48,791 bases of DNA from Clostridioides difficile (GCA_012955965.1 JABBZI010000028.1:1-48791), one strand, 5' to 3'; positions 16,277 to 25,366 are shown, counted from the first letter of the stretch. Translations and numbers: made by a program. Notes: generated by a model from the sequence alone, not told the origin.

Positions 16277-18151
16277 TTAATCAAAAAACCAAACTTTTCT
16301 AATATAAAATTTTTTTAACAGATAAAAATAAAGTGTATATATAGATGAGAGCACTAGTAATATACCCAGATTTTCTAAGTTAAAACTACTATTTAATATA
16401 TTATTTAAAAAGAATAGACAAAGTATGGTATTTGCAATTGCTATAAAATATGGTATGAAAAATAATGTACCTATCTCTATACTAACAATTTTATTCATGT
16501 TTTTAAAAGATAGACCTATTTTTGATAGGTTTTTGTATTTAACTTTATCATATGGCTCGTCTGTATATAATCTAAAATATAAAAAACTTAAAACTCCCAT
16601 AAAAAGTATTACGCCTATAAAAATACCCATAAATTGTAGAATTTTGCTTTGTTGTAATTCTACTAAATACATATCTGGTAAAGTTAAAAAATATGATTTA
16701 TTATATTCTCTATCCAAATTAAAGTATTTTTCTTTTAAGTTTTCAGTTATATTCCCACTAGTTTGCCAGTTATTATAATCAAATCCATAAAAATTCATTT
16801 TTGAAAATTCATTTTTTATATCATTATATAAACTATCATTTATAACTATGATTTTATTGAACATTCCAGTAGGAAAAATTATATTATTTGATGATTTTTT
16901 TATTTTTAGATTTACTTTTTTTATATTATAGTCTTTTAATTGTTTTAGAAAATTTATATGTTCTTTTGAATTGCTACCAGGAATTAATATACCTTCATCT
17001 TTTTTTAGAGTCACTTCATCTAATTTTAATTGTCTTGACAATTCATTATAATGTCTTACGCTTAATATTGCTTCTCTATTATGTTTAAGTATAGGAAAGC
17101 TCAGCTCTTTATAATCATATCCTTTTATTGTCTTTCTAATTTGTTGCAATTCTTCATATTCTTTCTCATTATTATCTTCTGAGAAATATGAGTAAACCAT
17201 TGGGAAGTTATTTTTAGAAGATTCTCCTTGAGAACTTACAAGTGTTGAAGTTGTTGTAAATGCTACTAAAATAGCTGACAAAAGTATTGTCATTAAAAAT
17301 AATAATCGTGTATTATCTTTTAATTTGTACATCAGATTACTTATAAGCAACATATTCACTTTATTTTTATAAAAAGTTTCTTTATTTTTTAAATACTTTA
17401 ACATTAAAATTATAAATTGAGAAAAAAATAAAAATGTACCTAAAGTGATTAGCAACGTTATTGTATACATACCTCCATTTATTTTTAACTTATTACCAAA
17501 TAATATCATGGCATATCCTATTATAAGACATACTATACAAATTATTCCAAGTAACTTTGAAGTCTTTATATCTTTTTTAGGCTTTCTTGTTCCTACTAAA
17601 AGCTCTAAAACATTATTCTTATTCAATAACTTTAAGCTCAGTGGTCCTGTTATTAAAAATAAAATTGTAAAACATATGACTGTCATCAATATTGCTTTCA
17701 CTGGAAAATAAATTGCTGTTAAATTTATATAAAATAATTTACTTAAATACAATAAAAACAATTTAGAGACCGATAAACCAAGCAATATCCCTACTATTAT
17801 TGCTAAAGAACCTATTATCAAGTTTTCAATTAATATCAATCTTTTTAATTGTCTATTACTCATTCCAATTATCATCAATATTCCAAAATCTTTTAATCTA
17901 TATTTCAAGAAATTTCCTAGAGAATACAATATAAAAAGTAAACTAAATCCTAGTATTATTAATTCTGAAACCATAAGAGCCATAAATGCAGTAGAACCAT
18001 TTTGAATTCCTGAACCTGTTATAATGGGATGAAACATAGATACAGCAAAAACAAAAAATATCATTATAGAAAAAACTGAACTTAAAAAATATGCTAAATA
18101 GGCCCTAAAATTTCTAACTATATTATTATAAGCAAAATTTCTAAACCCCAC
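16277..18151 (-). CDS. BceB-type ABC transporter permease
   Basis: 624 aa with ten predicted membrane helices and a large extracellular domain of about 200 residues (about 305-505) between helices 7 and 8, the arrangement of BceB-type permeases that recognise bacitracin, lantibiotics or lipid II-cycle complexes. FtsX-like segments occur near residues 60-110 (YRLKDFGILMIIGMSNRQLKRLILIENLIIG). The start is a GTG that shares its G with the TAG stop of the ATPase gene, with GGGGGTG upstream, so the two are translationally coupled. No two-component system is adjacent, unlike the second Bce-like module at 27-32 kb. Confidence 0.88.
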   Translation of the reverse strand: MGFRNFAYNNIVRNFRAYLAYFLSSVFSIMIFFVFAVSMFHPIITGSGIQNGSTAFMALMVSELIILGFSLLFILYSLGNFLKYRLKDFGILMIIGMSNRQLKRLILIENLIIGSLAIIVGILLGLSVSKLFLLYLSKLFYINLTAIYFPVKAILMTVICFTILFLITGPLSLKLLNKNNVLELLVGTRKPKKDIKTSKLLGIICIVCLIIGYAMILFGNKLKINGGMYTITLLITLGTFLFFSQFIILMLKYLKNKETFYKNKVNMLLISNLMYKLKDNTRLLFLMTILLSAILVAFTTTSTLVSSQGESSKNNFPMVYSYFSEDNNEKEYEELQQIRKTIKGYDYKELSFPILKHNREAILSVRHYNELSRQLKLDEVTLKKDEGILIPGSNSKEHINFLKQLKDYNIKKVNLKIKKSSNNIIFPTGMFNKIIVINDSLYNDIKNEFSKMNFYGFDYNNWQTSGNITENLKEKYFNLDREYNKSYFLTLPDMYLVELQQSKILQFMGIFIGVILFMGVLSFLYFRLYTDEPYDKVKYKNLSKIGLSFKNMNKIVSIEIGTLFFIPYFIAIANTILCLFFLNNILNSSFNLENLGILLVLSSIYTLYFYLLKKFYIRKVWFFD

Positions 18152-18897
18152 TATCTTGCACCCCCTATTTGAGACAGTACAGATAATATTTCATCATAAA
18201 AAGAAGTACTGTTTTCAGATTTTTTTATTTCTGTATATACACATCCATCCTTTATAAAAATTACTCTATCTGAGTAACTTGCACTATATGCTTCATGAGT
18301 TACCATAAGTGTGGTTACACTTTGCTCTTTGTTTATCTTAGTAAATAATCTTAGAACATCATCAGTAGATTTTGAATCAAGATTTCCAGTTGGTTCATCC
18401 GCAAGTAATAGTGATGGTCTATTTATAATTGCTCTAGCAATAGCGCACCTTTGAGCTTGACCTCCTGAAATCTCATAAATTCTTCTATCTAAAAGTTTAT
18501 CAATCCCTAAAAATTTAGCTATATTTATAGTTTGTCTATTCATATCTTTAATATTTGCACCATCTAATGTAAGTGGTAACATTATATTTTCTCCAACAGT
18601 TAGAGTATCAATTAAGTTGAAATCCTGAAATACAAAACCAAGTTGCTTTCTTCTAAATTCTGCAAGCTTTTCCCCTTCTAATTTACTTATATCATATCCA
18701 TCCAATATGACTTTACCTTCACTCTGTTTGTCAACTGTAGATATTATATTTAAAAGAGTAGATTTACCACTTCCAGATGGCCCCATAACAGTTACAAATT
18801 CTCCTTTTTTTATATTTATATTAACTTTATCTAAGGCTTTAAATGGAACCTTACCACAATATGTTTTTGATATATTTTTAATACTTAATATGTTCAT
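18151..18897 (-). CDS. BceA-type ABC transporter ATP-binding protein
   Basis: 248 aa. Walker A GPSGSGKST, Q loop VFQDFNLIDTLTVGENI, signature ISGGQAQRCAIARA, Walker B LLLADEPTGNLD, and switch VTHEAYSAS are complete. It belongs to the MacB/LolD/BceA group. It pairs with the permease that follows with a one-base overlap. The ATG has GGAGAATG upstream. TTAAAG-16-TATAGT at about 18930-18960 on the minus strand is a plausible promoter. Confidence 0.92.
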   Translation of the reverse strand: MNILSIKNISKTYCGKVPFKALDKVNINIKKGEFVTVMGPSGSGKSTLLNIISTVDKQSEGKVILDGYDISKLEGEKLAEFRRKQLGFVFQDFNLIDTLTVGENIMLPLTLDGANIKDMNRQTINIAKFLGIDKLLDRRIYEISGGQAQRCAIARAIINRPSLLLADEPTGNLDSKSTDDVLRLFTKINKEQSVTTLMVTHEAYSASYSDRVIFIKDGCVYTEIKKSENSTSFYDEILSVLSQIGGAR

Positions 18898-18970
18898 TTT
18901 ACATTCTCCATAATTTTTTTATTTTTACTACAATACTATATTATCGTGAACATACTACTTTAACCATAAA

Positions 18971-19022
18971 AATACCCTAACAATTAACTTACATATTTGT
19001 AAGCCAATTAAATTAGGGTATT
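18971..19022 (-). terminator. Terminator of the phosphodiesterase gene
   Basis: AATACCCTAA (18971-18980) pairs with TTAGGGTATT (19013-19022); the interior holds a second stem CTTAC/GTAAG. On the minus strand it is followed by TTTTTATGG. It lies 19 bases past the stop codon. Confidence 0.75.
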
Positions 19023-19040
19023 AAACAATCTAAATAAGTA

Positions 19041-21266
19041 TTAATTATTATTAAATTTAAAATTTAAACGTTTTTCAAATTCATCTAAAACCATAGGTTT
19101 AGCAAATAAGTATCCCTGAACTTTATCACAACCTATTTCTTTTAAAAACTCTACTTGTTCATAAGTCTCTACACCTTCACAGATTACTTTAATATCAATA
19201 GCCTTTGCCATTTCTACTATTTTAGAAATAATAATTTTCCCACGTTTCGTATCTGTTGTCTCAATTAAAAATCCTCTATCCAATTTTAGAACATCAAAAG
19301 GAAGGTCTTTTAATAAATTTAAAGATGAATACCCTGAGCCAAAGTCATCCATTGATATAATAAAGCCTATTTCTTTAATCTTTTTCATTATATTAATCAA
19401 TATATCTAAATTGTCAAATACAACACTTTCTGTTAGTTCAAGTTCAATAAATTCAGGAGATATATTGTACTTATTTATCAAATCAGTAATATTTTCTATA
19501 AAATTCTCTCTGTATAAATGAACTCTAGACATATTCACTGAGATTGGTACAGGAGTATATCCTTCATTTATCCATTTGTTAATCGTCTTACAAACTTCTT
19601 CAAATACAAACATGTCAACATTTACAATGAAACCATTTTTTTCAAATAAAGGTACAAAGTCTATAGGTGAAATAAATCCCATTTCTGGGCTATCCCATCT
19701 TATCAGAGCTTCTGCCCCCTCAATTTCATTTCCATTATTTAGGCTATACTTGGGCTGATAATACACGATAAATTCATCTTTTTCTAAAGCTTTGTTCATA
19801 TTATCTTCCAATCGTTTTTCATTATACAATCGATTTCTTGTCTCTTCATTAAAAAATGAATATGAGTGTTCATATTTTTCTTTTTTAGTTTTTGCTGCAA
19901 TATTTGCTCTATCAATTAACAGGTCAATCTTTTGAGCATCATCTTTTTCAGTGATTTTATATATTCCACTTGATATAACAATTTTATATTTAGATGAATT
20001 ATTAGTACTTAAGTTACAAATTTCATTATTTATTTTAGACAATCTACTTAAAAGTTCATCTTCAGTACTACAAAAAACCAATAGTATGAAATGGTCATTA
20101 TCCATCCTAGCACAAAGCTCATATTTATTCATATTATTATTTAAAACATGTGCAATATGAATTAATATCTTATTTCCCTCAGAATAACCAAACATCTCAT
20201 TTATATATTTAAATTTATTTACATCTAACTGCACCAAGTAGAAATCATCTCGATAGTAATTTTTTAAAATATATATAGAATCTTTTCTAAACTTTTCCTT
20301 GTTTTTTATTCCACTTAAAGAATCATAATAAGCCAACTTTTTAAGTTGGTCTATTAACTTAGCATTACTTAATTTCCACAATATCATAAATATTAATATA
20401 TAGAAATATAATTTTATTATAAAATTAATTATTAGGCTTTTAAAATTTTCAAATATATCACATTTTGATATTAAAGTCCAATTAGTATCCTTAATATTTG
20501 TATATTTTACATTATATAATCTCCAGTTATTCCAATATAAAAAACTACTTTTTTGTTTTTCATTTATATTTTTTAAAATTTCATCTTTAGTACTTCCTAT
20601 GATATTTCCTTCTAAACTCAAAGTATTACTTTTGTTATTGATATAATTTTTATCTGGTTCAGAAATAAGAGTATAATCTTTGTCTATCATTAGAAATTTA
20701 ATAGAATCCTCAAAGTTACTTCTACTCACTATCTTATTTACATCTTGAAAATAAAAAGACGCAAAAATGGTTCCTATTACCTCATTGTTTTTTACAATAG
20801 GCATATATATAATAAACACTTTATCACCTGTAACATTACTAGTCTCAATGTCTGAAACTATTACTTGCTTAGTTTTAATTGCTTTTTTAAAACCAACCTT
20901 ATTTTTTATTGAACCAACTTTTTCCCTATATGTACTTGAAACATTTCCTTCTGTATCTGTTATACCAATCATAAAAAGATTATATTCTTTTTGATATGGT
21001 CTTAATAATTTTCCTTTTTCAATTAGAGATGTGTCACTATTAGAAAATCTATCATCTTGACTAAGAGCTTTTAATAAAGAAGTGTTTGTTTTTAAATAGT
21101 CCTCAAGCTCTCTTTTGGATGCCTCAAGCATATTTTCAGAAGTAATCTTCATAGAATTACTTGCACATATAATTGTGCTTGTGAAATCAATCAAGACTAA
21201 TAGCATTAATAAAATTAATATATGCTTAAAAATTAGTCCATCAAATACTTTTTCTTTTTTTCTCAT
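19041..21266 (-). CDS. Membrane sensor c-di-GMP phosphodiesterase (dCACHE-degenerate GGDEF-EAL)
   Basis: 741 aa. Helices at about 14-36 and 270-295 enclose an extracellular CACHE-like sensor. A GGDEF-fold domain (about 310-465) follows, but its signature reads RMDNDHF in place of R(S/G)GGDEF, so it should not make c-di-GMP; it may bind GTP as a regulatory domain. The EAL domain (about 490-735) keeps AEALIRW, SVNMSRVHL, ELTESVVF, MDDFGSGYSSL, LKLDRGF, CEGVETYEQ and QGYLFAKP, i.e. the metal ligands and catalytic Glu. Hydrolysis of c-di-GMP is therefore likely. In C. difficile low c-di-GMP favours motility and toxin expression. The start ATG has only a weak ribosome site (GGTG) and overlaps the stop of an upstream small ORF. 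Confidence 0.9.
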   Translation of the reverse strand: MRKKEKVFDGLIFKHILILLMLLVLIDFTSTIICASNSMKITSENMLEASKRELEDYLKTNTSLLKALSQDDRFSNSDTSLIEKGKLLRPYQKEYNLFMIGITDTEGNVSSTYREKVGSIKNKVGFKKAIKTKQVIVSDIETSNVTGDKVFIIYMPIVKNNEVIGTIFASFYFQDVNKIVSRSNFEDSIKFLMIDKDYTLISEPDKNYINNKSNTLSLEGNIIGSTKDEILKNINEKQKSSFLYWNNWRLYNVKYTNIKDTNWTLISKCDIFENFKSLIINFIIKLYFYILIFMILWKLSNAKLIDQLKKLAYYDSLSGIKNKEKFRKDSIYILKNYYRDDFYLVQLDVNKFKYINEMFGYSEGNKILIHIAHVLNNNMNKYELCARMDNDHFILLVFCSTEDELLSRLSKINNEICNLSTNNSSKYKIVISSGIYKITEKDDAQKIDLLIDRANIAAKTKKEKYEHSYSFFNEETRNRLYNEKRLEDNMNKALEKDEFIVYYQPKYSLNNGNEIEGAEALIRWDSPEMGFISPIDFVPLFEKNGFIVNVDMFVFEEVCKTINKWINEGYTPVPISVNMSRVHLYRENFIENITDLINKYNISPEFIELELTESVVFDNLDILINIMKKIKEIGFIISMDDFGSGYSSLNLLKDLPFDVLKLDRGFLIETTDTKRGKIIISKIVEMAKAIDIKVICEGVETYEQVEFLKEIGCDKVQGYLFAKPMVLDEFEKRLNFKFNNN

Positions 21267-21346
21267 ATTAAAACACCATTAATTATACAATTTGTCGTTT
21301 TGTTATCTAATATTAGATTTATCAAATTTAATTTTGTTAACCACAC
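21263..21346 (-). CDS. 27-codon ORF overlapping the phosphodiesterase start
   Basis: A GTG lies seven bases after a perfect AAGGAGG (21354-21360) and opens a frame of 27 codons, beginning MWLTKLNLINLILDN, whose TGA overlaps the phosphodiesterase ATG as ATGA. The phosphodiesterase has no good ribosome site of its own, so it may be translated by re-initiation. An ATG two bases upstream of the GTG is also well placed but encodes only Met-Cys-Gly before TAA, so initiation there would bypass the coupled frame. The peptide is hydrophobic; whether it has a function is unknown. Confidence 0.55.
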   Translation of the reverse strand: MWLTKLNLINLILDNKTTNCIINGVLI

Positions 21347-21373
21347 ATTATTACCTCCTTATAAAACCTTTAT

Positions 21374-21402
21374 TGTATACTATTTTATCACAATTATGTC
21401 TA
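21374..21402 (-). promoter_or_regulatory. Candidate promoter for the phosphodiesterase transcript
   Basis: On the minus strand TAGACA (21402-21397) is 17 bases from TATACA (21379-21374). The expected start near 21367 gives a leader of about 20 bases before the small ORF, which fits its ribosome site. Confidence 0.5.
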
Positions 21403-21460
21403 ATTATGGTAGAATAGTGTCAAATATTAAGACAATAACAGTTGCACAATTACAAAATAA

Positions 21461-21502
21461 AAAAATACCAAGCCAGAAATTATATTCTAGCTTGGTATTT
21501 TT
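21461..21502 (-). terminator. Terminator of the nfn operon
   Basis: A 13-bp stem (21461-21473 with 21490-21502), containing ACCAAGC/GCTTGGT, is followed on the minus strand by TTTTATTTT. It is 11 bases past the nfnB stop. Its position also shields the phosphodiesterase promoter from read-through. Confidence 0.85.
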
Positions 21503-21512
21503 AATTTACAAA

Positions 21513-22907
21513 TTAAGCATTAACTTTTGCTTTTAAGTATTCATCTATTGAAGCTGCTGCTGTTTTACCAGCTCCCATTGCAGATATTACTGTTGCTGCT
21601 CCAGTAACAGCATCTCCACCTGCAAATACTCCTTCTTTAGAAGTTTGACCAGTTTCATCTGTTATTAGACATCTTCTCTTATTTATATCAAGACTCTTTG
21701 TTGTAGAAGATATTAATGGATTTGGACTTGTTCCAAGTGACATTATAACTGTATCTACATCAAGTACAAATTCAGAACCTTCTATTTCTATAGGTCTTCT
21801 TCTTCCAGAGTCATCTGGCTCTCCTAATTCCATTCTTATACAAACCATACCTTTAACGTATCCATTTTCATCTACTAAAATTTCTTTAGGATTTGTTAAT
21901 GTATTAAATATAATACCTTCTTCTTTTGCATGGTGTACTTCTTCAGCTCTTGCTGGAAGCTCTTTTTCACTTCTTCTATAAACTATATATGATTCTGAAC
22001 CTAATCTTAATGCAGTTCTAGCAGCATCCATAGCAACATTTCCACCACCAACTACAGCAACTTTTTTACCAGAACTAATAGGTGTATCGTAATCATCTCT
22101 GTAAGCTTTCATCAAGTTTACTCTAGTTAAGAACTCATTTGCAGAAAATACTCCATTTGCATTTTCTCCTGGTATATTCATAAACATTGGAAGACCAGCT
22201 CCTGAACCTATAAATATAGCTTCAAATCCTTCATCTTCTATAAGCTCATCTACTGTTATTGTTTTACCAACAATTACATTAGTTTCTATTTTTACACCTA
22301 ATTTTCTTATATTATCTATTTCAGGTTGAACAACAGCTTGTTTTGGAAGTCTAAATTCAGGTATACCATAAGTTAAAACTCCACCTGGCTCATGCATTGC
22401 TTCAAAGATTGTTACATCATAACCTTTTTTAGCTAAATCACCAGCACAAGCTAGACCTGCTGGACCACTTCCTATTACTGCTACTTTTTGATTTTTCTTA
22501 GGCTCTGTATCAGATAAATTTATATCATTTTCTTTTGACCAATCTGCTACAAATCTTTCTAGTTTACCAATTGATACTGCATCTGATTTTATTCCAAGTA
22601 TACATACACCCTCACATTGACTTTCTTGTGGGCATACTCTACCACAAACAGCTGGTAATGAACTACTCTTAGCTATTACTTTAGCTGCACCTTCTATATC
22701 ATCTTCTTTAACTTTTGTTATAAATCCTGGAATATCTATTCCTACTGGACATCCACCTACACATTTTGGTTTTTTACAAGCCAAACATCTATTAGCTTCT
22801 GAAATAGCTTCTTCTTTATTGTATCCTAAACACACTTCATCAAAATTTGTTGCTCTTATAGCAGGTTCTTGTTCTCTAACTGGTACTTTTACTTTTTTAG
22901 CATCCAT
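21513..22907 (-). CDS. nfnB: NADH-dependent ferredoxin:NADP+ oxidoreductase, large subunit (GltA-like)
   Basis: 464 aa, homologous to the small subunit of glutamate synthase. The N-terminal Cys clusters CLACKKPKCVGGCPVG and CGRVCPQESQCEGVC bind two [4Fe-4S] centres. FAD binding is shown by VAVIGSGPAGLACAGDLAKK (about 145) and NADPH binding by VAVVGGGNVAMDAARTALR (about 285). No glutamate synthase large subunit is nearby; instead the upstream gene is a ferredoxin-NADP reductase-like NfnA. The pair is the electron-bifurcating Nfn complex, which couples NADH and reduced ferredoxin oxidation to NADPH formation. The ATG shares its A with the nfnA TAA stop. Confidence 0.9.
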   Translation of the reverse strand: MDAKKVKVPVREQEPAIRATNFDEVCLGYNKEEAISEANRCLACKKPKCVGGCPVGIDIPGFITKVKEDDIEGAAKVIAKSSSLPAVCGRVCPQESQCEGVCILGIKSDAVSIGKLERFVADWSKENDINLSDTEPKKNQKVAVIGSGPAGLACAGDLAKKGYDVTIFEAMHEPGGVLTYGIPEFRLPKQAVVQPEIDNIRKLGVKIETNVIVGKTITVDELIEDEGFEAIFIGSGAGLPMFMNIPGENANGVFSANEFLTRVNLMKAYRDDYDTPISSGKKVAVVGGGNVAMDAARTALRLGSESYIVYRRSEKELPARAEEVHHAKEEGIIFNTLTNPKEILVDENGYVKGMVCIRMELGEPDDSGRRRPIEIEGSEFVLDVDTVIMSLGTSPNPLISSTTKSLDINKRRCLITDETGQTSKEGVFAGGDAVTGAATVISAMGAGKTAAASIDEYLKAKVNA

Positions 22908-23800
22908 TATTTGTTACCTCCACATCCACAATTACTATGATGATGACTATCGCCTTCTTCAAGTTTTAGCATAGCTCTTCCTTCTTGAGTCTTATACATA
23001 GATTGTCTTCTCATCGCTTGGTCAAAATCAACTAAATGTCCATCAAATTCTGGGCCGTCTACACATGCAAACTTAGTTTCATCTCCAACACTAACTCTGC
23101 AACCACCACACATACCTGTTCCATCAATCATTATTGTATTTAAACTTACTATAGTAGGTATATTTAACTCTTTAGTTAATTGGCACATAAATTTCATCAT
23201 TATCATTGGTCCAATCACTATTGCTTGGTCATATTTTTTACCTTGATTATCAACTAAATCTTTTAATAAGTCTGTAACTCTTCCATTAAATCCATATGTA
23301 CCATCATCTGTTGATACGTATACGTTTTTAGCTACTTCTCTCATATCATCTTCTAATATGATTAATTCTTTAGTTCTTGCACCAATTATTACATCTACAT
23401 CTAATCCATTCTCTTTAAACCATTTAACTTGTGGATACACTGGAGCAGAACCAACTCCACCAGCTACAAATAATATTTTTTTATTTTTTAACTCTTCTAT
23501 ATCTTCATGTATAAATTCACTTGCTTGTCCTAATGGCCCTACAAAATCCATTACAAAATCGTTTTCTTCAAACATCGCTAATTTTTTAGTTGAAGCACCA
23601 ACTGTTTGGAATACGATAGTTACTGTTCCTTTTTCTCTATCATAGTCAGCTATTGTTAGAGGAATTCTTTCTCCCTTTTCGTCATTTTTAATTATTATAA
23701 ATTGACCAGGTTGAGAAGATTTTGCAACTCTAGGCGCCTCTATTTCCATCAAATAAATACTATCTGTTAATTGTCTCTTACTAACTATTCTATTACTCAT
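22907..23800 (-). CDS. nfnA: NADH-dependent ferredoxin:NADP+ oxidoreductase, small subunit
   Basis: About 297 aa. Residues 1-95 form a FAD-binding barrel (ERIPLTIADYDREKGTVTIVFQ), the middle an NAD-binding Rossmann half (ILFVAGGVGSAPVYPQ), and the C terminus a [2Fe-2S] site (GTGMCGGCRVSVGDETKFACVDGPEFDGHLVDF). After the family core it ends in a short tail with HHH and CGCGG, which could bind metal. The start is the ATG at 23800, nine bases after GGAG; the longest frame begins five codons earlier without a ribosome site. It is the first gene of the two-gene operon. Confidence 0.88.
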   Translation of the reverse strand: MSNRIVSKRQLTDSIYLMEIEAPRVAKSSQPGQFIIIKNDEKGERIPLTIADYDREKGTVTIVFQTVGASTKKLAMFEENDFVMDFVGPLGQASEFIHEDIEELKNKKILFVAGGVGSAPVYPQVKWFKENGLDVDVIIGARTKELIILEDDMREVAKNVYVSTDDGTYGFNGRVTDLLKDLVDNQGKKYDQAIVIGPMIMMKFMCQLTKELNIPTIVSLNTIMIDGTGMCGGCRVSVGDETKFACVDGPEFDGHLVDFDQAMRRQSMYKTQEGRAMLKLEEGDSHHHSNCGCGGNK

Positions 23801-24427
23801 CTCGCTATTCTCCATTCTAACAAATATATTTTTCCCACTTTAAATTTAATTAAAAACATAAACACACAAAACTATAACTTCTTATAATATAATATTAGTT
23901 CTTGATTAATTGTTTTGTATTGGACATCCCCCCTATAAAATAATTATAACTGCCCAAACTACAAATAGTTGATATTAACAAATTTGTTTTAATTACCAAT
24001 AAACACTAAGTCTATATCATATGTCTAATTTGTTATAGATTTAACCTAATACACACTTAAAGTATACTATATTATGCCAAATTTGTAACAAAAATTTTAT
24101 AAATACATAATAAAATTTTTTTATTCAATTATTTATTTAATAAATTAACTTAGATTTTCATAATAACACTTATTTCTTTAAAAACTAAACGTGTATAAGG
24201 CTTTAATCTATTGCAATATCAGCTTTCATATTGTATAAAATATACCCTTATTTTATTATATATCTAAAATTTTCAATATTCATTAATTATTTGAATTTTT
24301 ATATAAAATTTTTACAATTTCTAAAGATTTATTTACTTATGTAATAAATTATAATAATATTAATTTATAAAGTTAATAATTAATATGAAGTAAAATAAAA
24401 ATAATATAAACATAGGAGGTACATTCT
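23801..24427. other. Long divergent regulatory region between nfnA and the rhodanese gene
   Basis: 627 bases without a supported gene. It holds several TTTGTTA/TAACAAA-type motifs: a 12-bp palindrome AACAAATTTGTT near 23990, the Rex-like element at 24030-24047, and CCAAATTTGTAACAAA near 24076. A TATAAT on the minus strand (23948-23943) is a candidate -10 for nfn. The right half (24120-24400) is extremely AT-rich and shows nothing I can name. Confidence 0.5.
24030..24047. promoter_or_regulatory. Possible Rex-type redox operator
   Basis: The sequence TTGTTATAGATTTAACCT matches the Rex consensus TTGTTAA-N4-TTAACAA at 11 of 14 defined positions. Rex senses the NADH/NAD+ ratio, and an nfn operon would be a sensible target. 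The match is imperfect and lies about 230 bases from the nfnA start. Confidence 0.3.
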
Positions 24428-25279
24428 TTGAAAAACATTATTTCTGCAAAAGAACTCATATCAAAGCTAGAACAAAATGATAATCTAGTCATTATAGATT
24501 GTAGATTTGACCTTATTAATAGAACTTATGGTATCGATTCTTATAAAAAAGGGCACATAAAAGGTAGTTTTATCTTAGATATAGACAATGATTTATCGTC
24601 TCCTACAAAAGAACATGGTGGTAAAAACCCTTTGCAAGACCCTTTCATATTAAAAGAAAAGTTAGAAAAAATGGGTGTTGATAACGATACTACAATTGTA
24701 ACTTATGATGATGGAGATTTAAATGGAGCTTGTAGATTATTTTTCCAATTAAAACATTTAGGTCTTAAGAATGTTTATGTACTAGACGGAGGAATAACAT
24801 CTTTCATAAACGAAGGCGGAGAGCTAGAAGAAAAAGTAAATATCCCAAATTGTATAGGTAAAGAAATTAAGCCAAATATAAATGATGATTTGGTTGTACC
24901 AATGGAATATGTTAAATCTAAATTATATAAAAAAGATACTGTAATCATAGATTGTCGTGCCAACGAAAGATACCAAGGTTTAGTTGAGCCTGCTTACTCA
25001 AAAGCTGGTCATATACCTAGTGCTAAGAATTATTTCTGTAAGGATTTAATAAAAAGTAATTTTGAAAATGGATCACTTAAAGACATAGAATTTTTAAAGG
25101 ATTTCTTCAAGGATTTAAATACTTATGATGAAGTAATTTTATCTTGTGGCTCAGGAATATCTGCTTGTGTCAATAGTCTTGCTCTTAGAGAACTTGACAT
25201 ACCTCATAAGATTTATGTTGGTAGCTTTAGTGACTGGATTAGCTACGATGACAATGAAATTAAAACTGGCCAAGAATAA
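24428..25279 (+). CDS. Thiosulfate/3-mercaptopyruvate sulfurtransferase, two rhodanese domains
   Basis: 283 aa with tandem rhodanese domains (about 1-130 and 150-280). The first is inactive-like (VIIDCRFDL at its start, no Cys loop). The second has VIIDCRANERYQG and the active-site Cys in LSCGSGISACVNSLAL. CGSGI-type loops occur in both thiosulfate and mercaptopyruvate sulfurtransferases, so the donor is undecided. There is no signal peptide, so it is cytoplasmic. The start is TTG with AGGAGGT seven bases upstream. It is monocistronic and divergent from nfn. Confidence 0.9.
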   Translation: MKNIISAKELISKLEQNDNLVIIDCRFDLINRTYGIDSYKKGHIKGSFILDIDNDLSSPTKEHGGKNPLQDPFILKEKLEKMGVDNDTTIVTYDDGDLNGACRLFFQLKHLGLKNVYVLDGGITSFINEGGELEEKVNIPNCIGKEIKPNINDDLVVPMEYVKSKLYKKDTVIIDCRANERYQGLVEPAYSKAGHIPSAKNYFCKDLIKSNFENGSLKDIEFLKDFFKDLNTYDEVILSCGSGISACVNSLALRELDIPHKIYVGSFSDWISYDDNEIKTGQE

Positions 25280-25332
25280 AACTAATAACATATAAAATCA
25301 ATCTATAATATCTTAAATATTATAAAGTATCA

Positions 25333-25366
25333 TAAAGGCGTTAGTCATTGAAGACTTTCGCCTTTA
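25333..25366. terminator. Bidirectional terminator between the rhodanese and Ggt genes
   Basis: TAAAGGCG (25333-25340) pairs with CGCCTTTA (25359-25366), with an inner AGTC/GACT stem. It lies between two convergent genes about 50 bases from each end. Confidence 0.75.

Noticed and set aside
21513-22907. Glutamate synthase small subunit acting in nitrogen assimilation
   Set aside because: No large subunit is nearby and the coupled upstream gene is the NfnA flavoprotein, so the pair is read as the Nfn complex.
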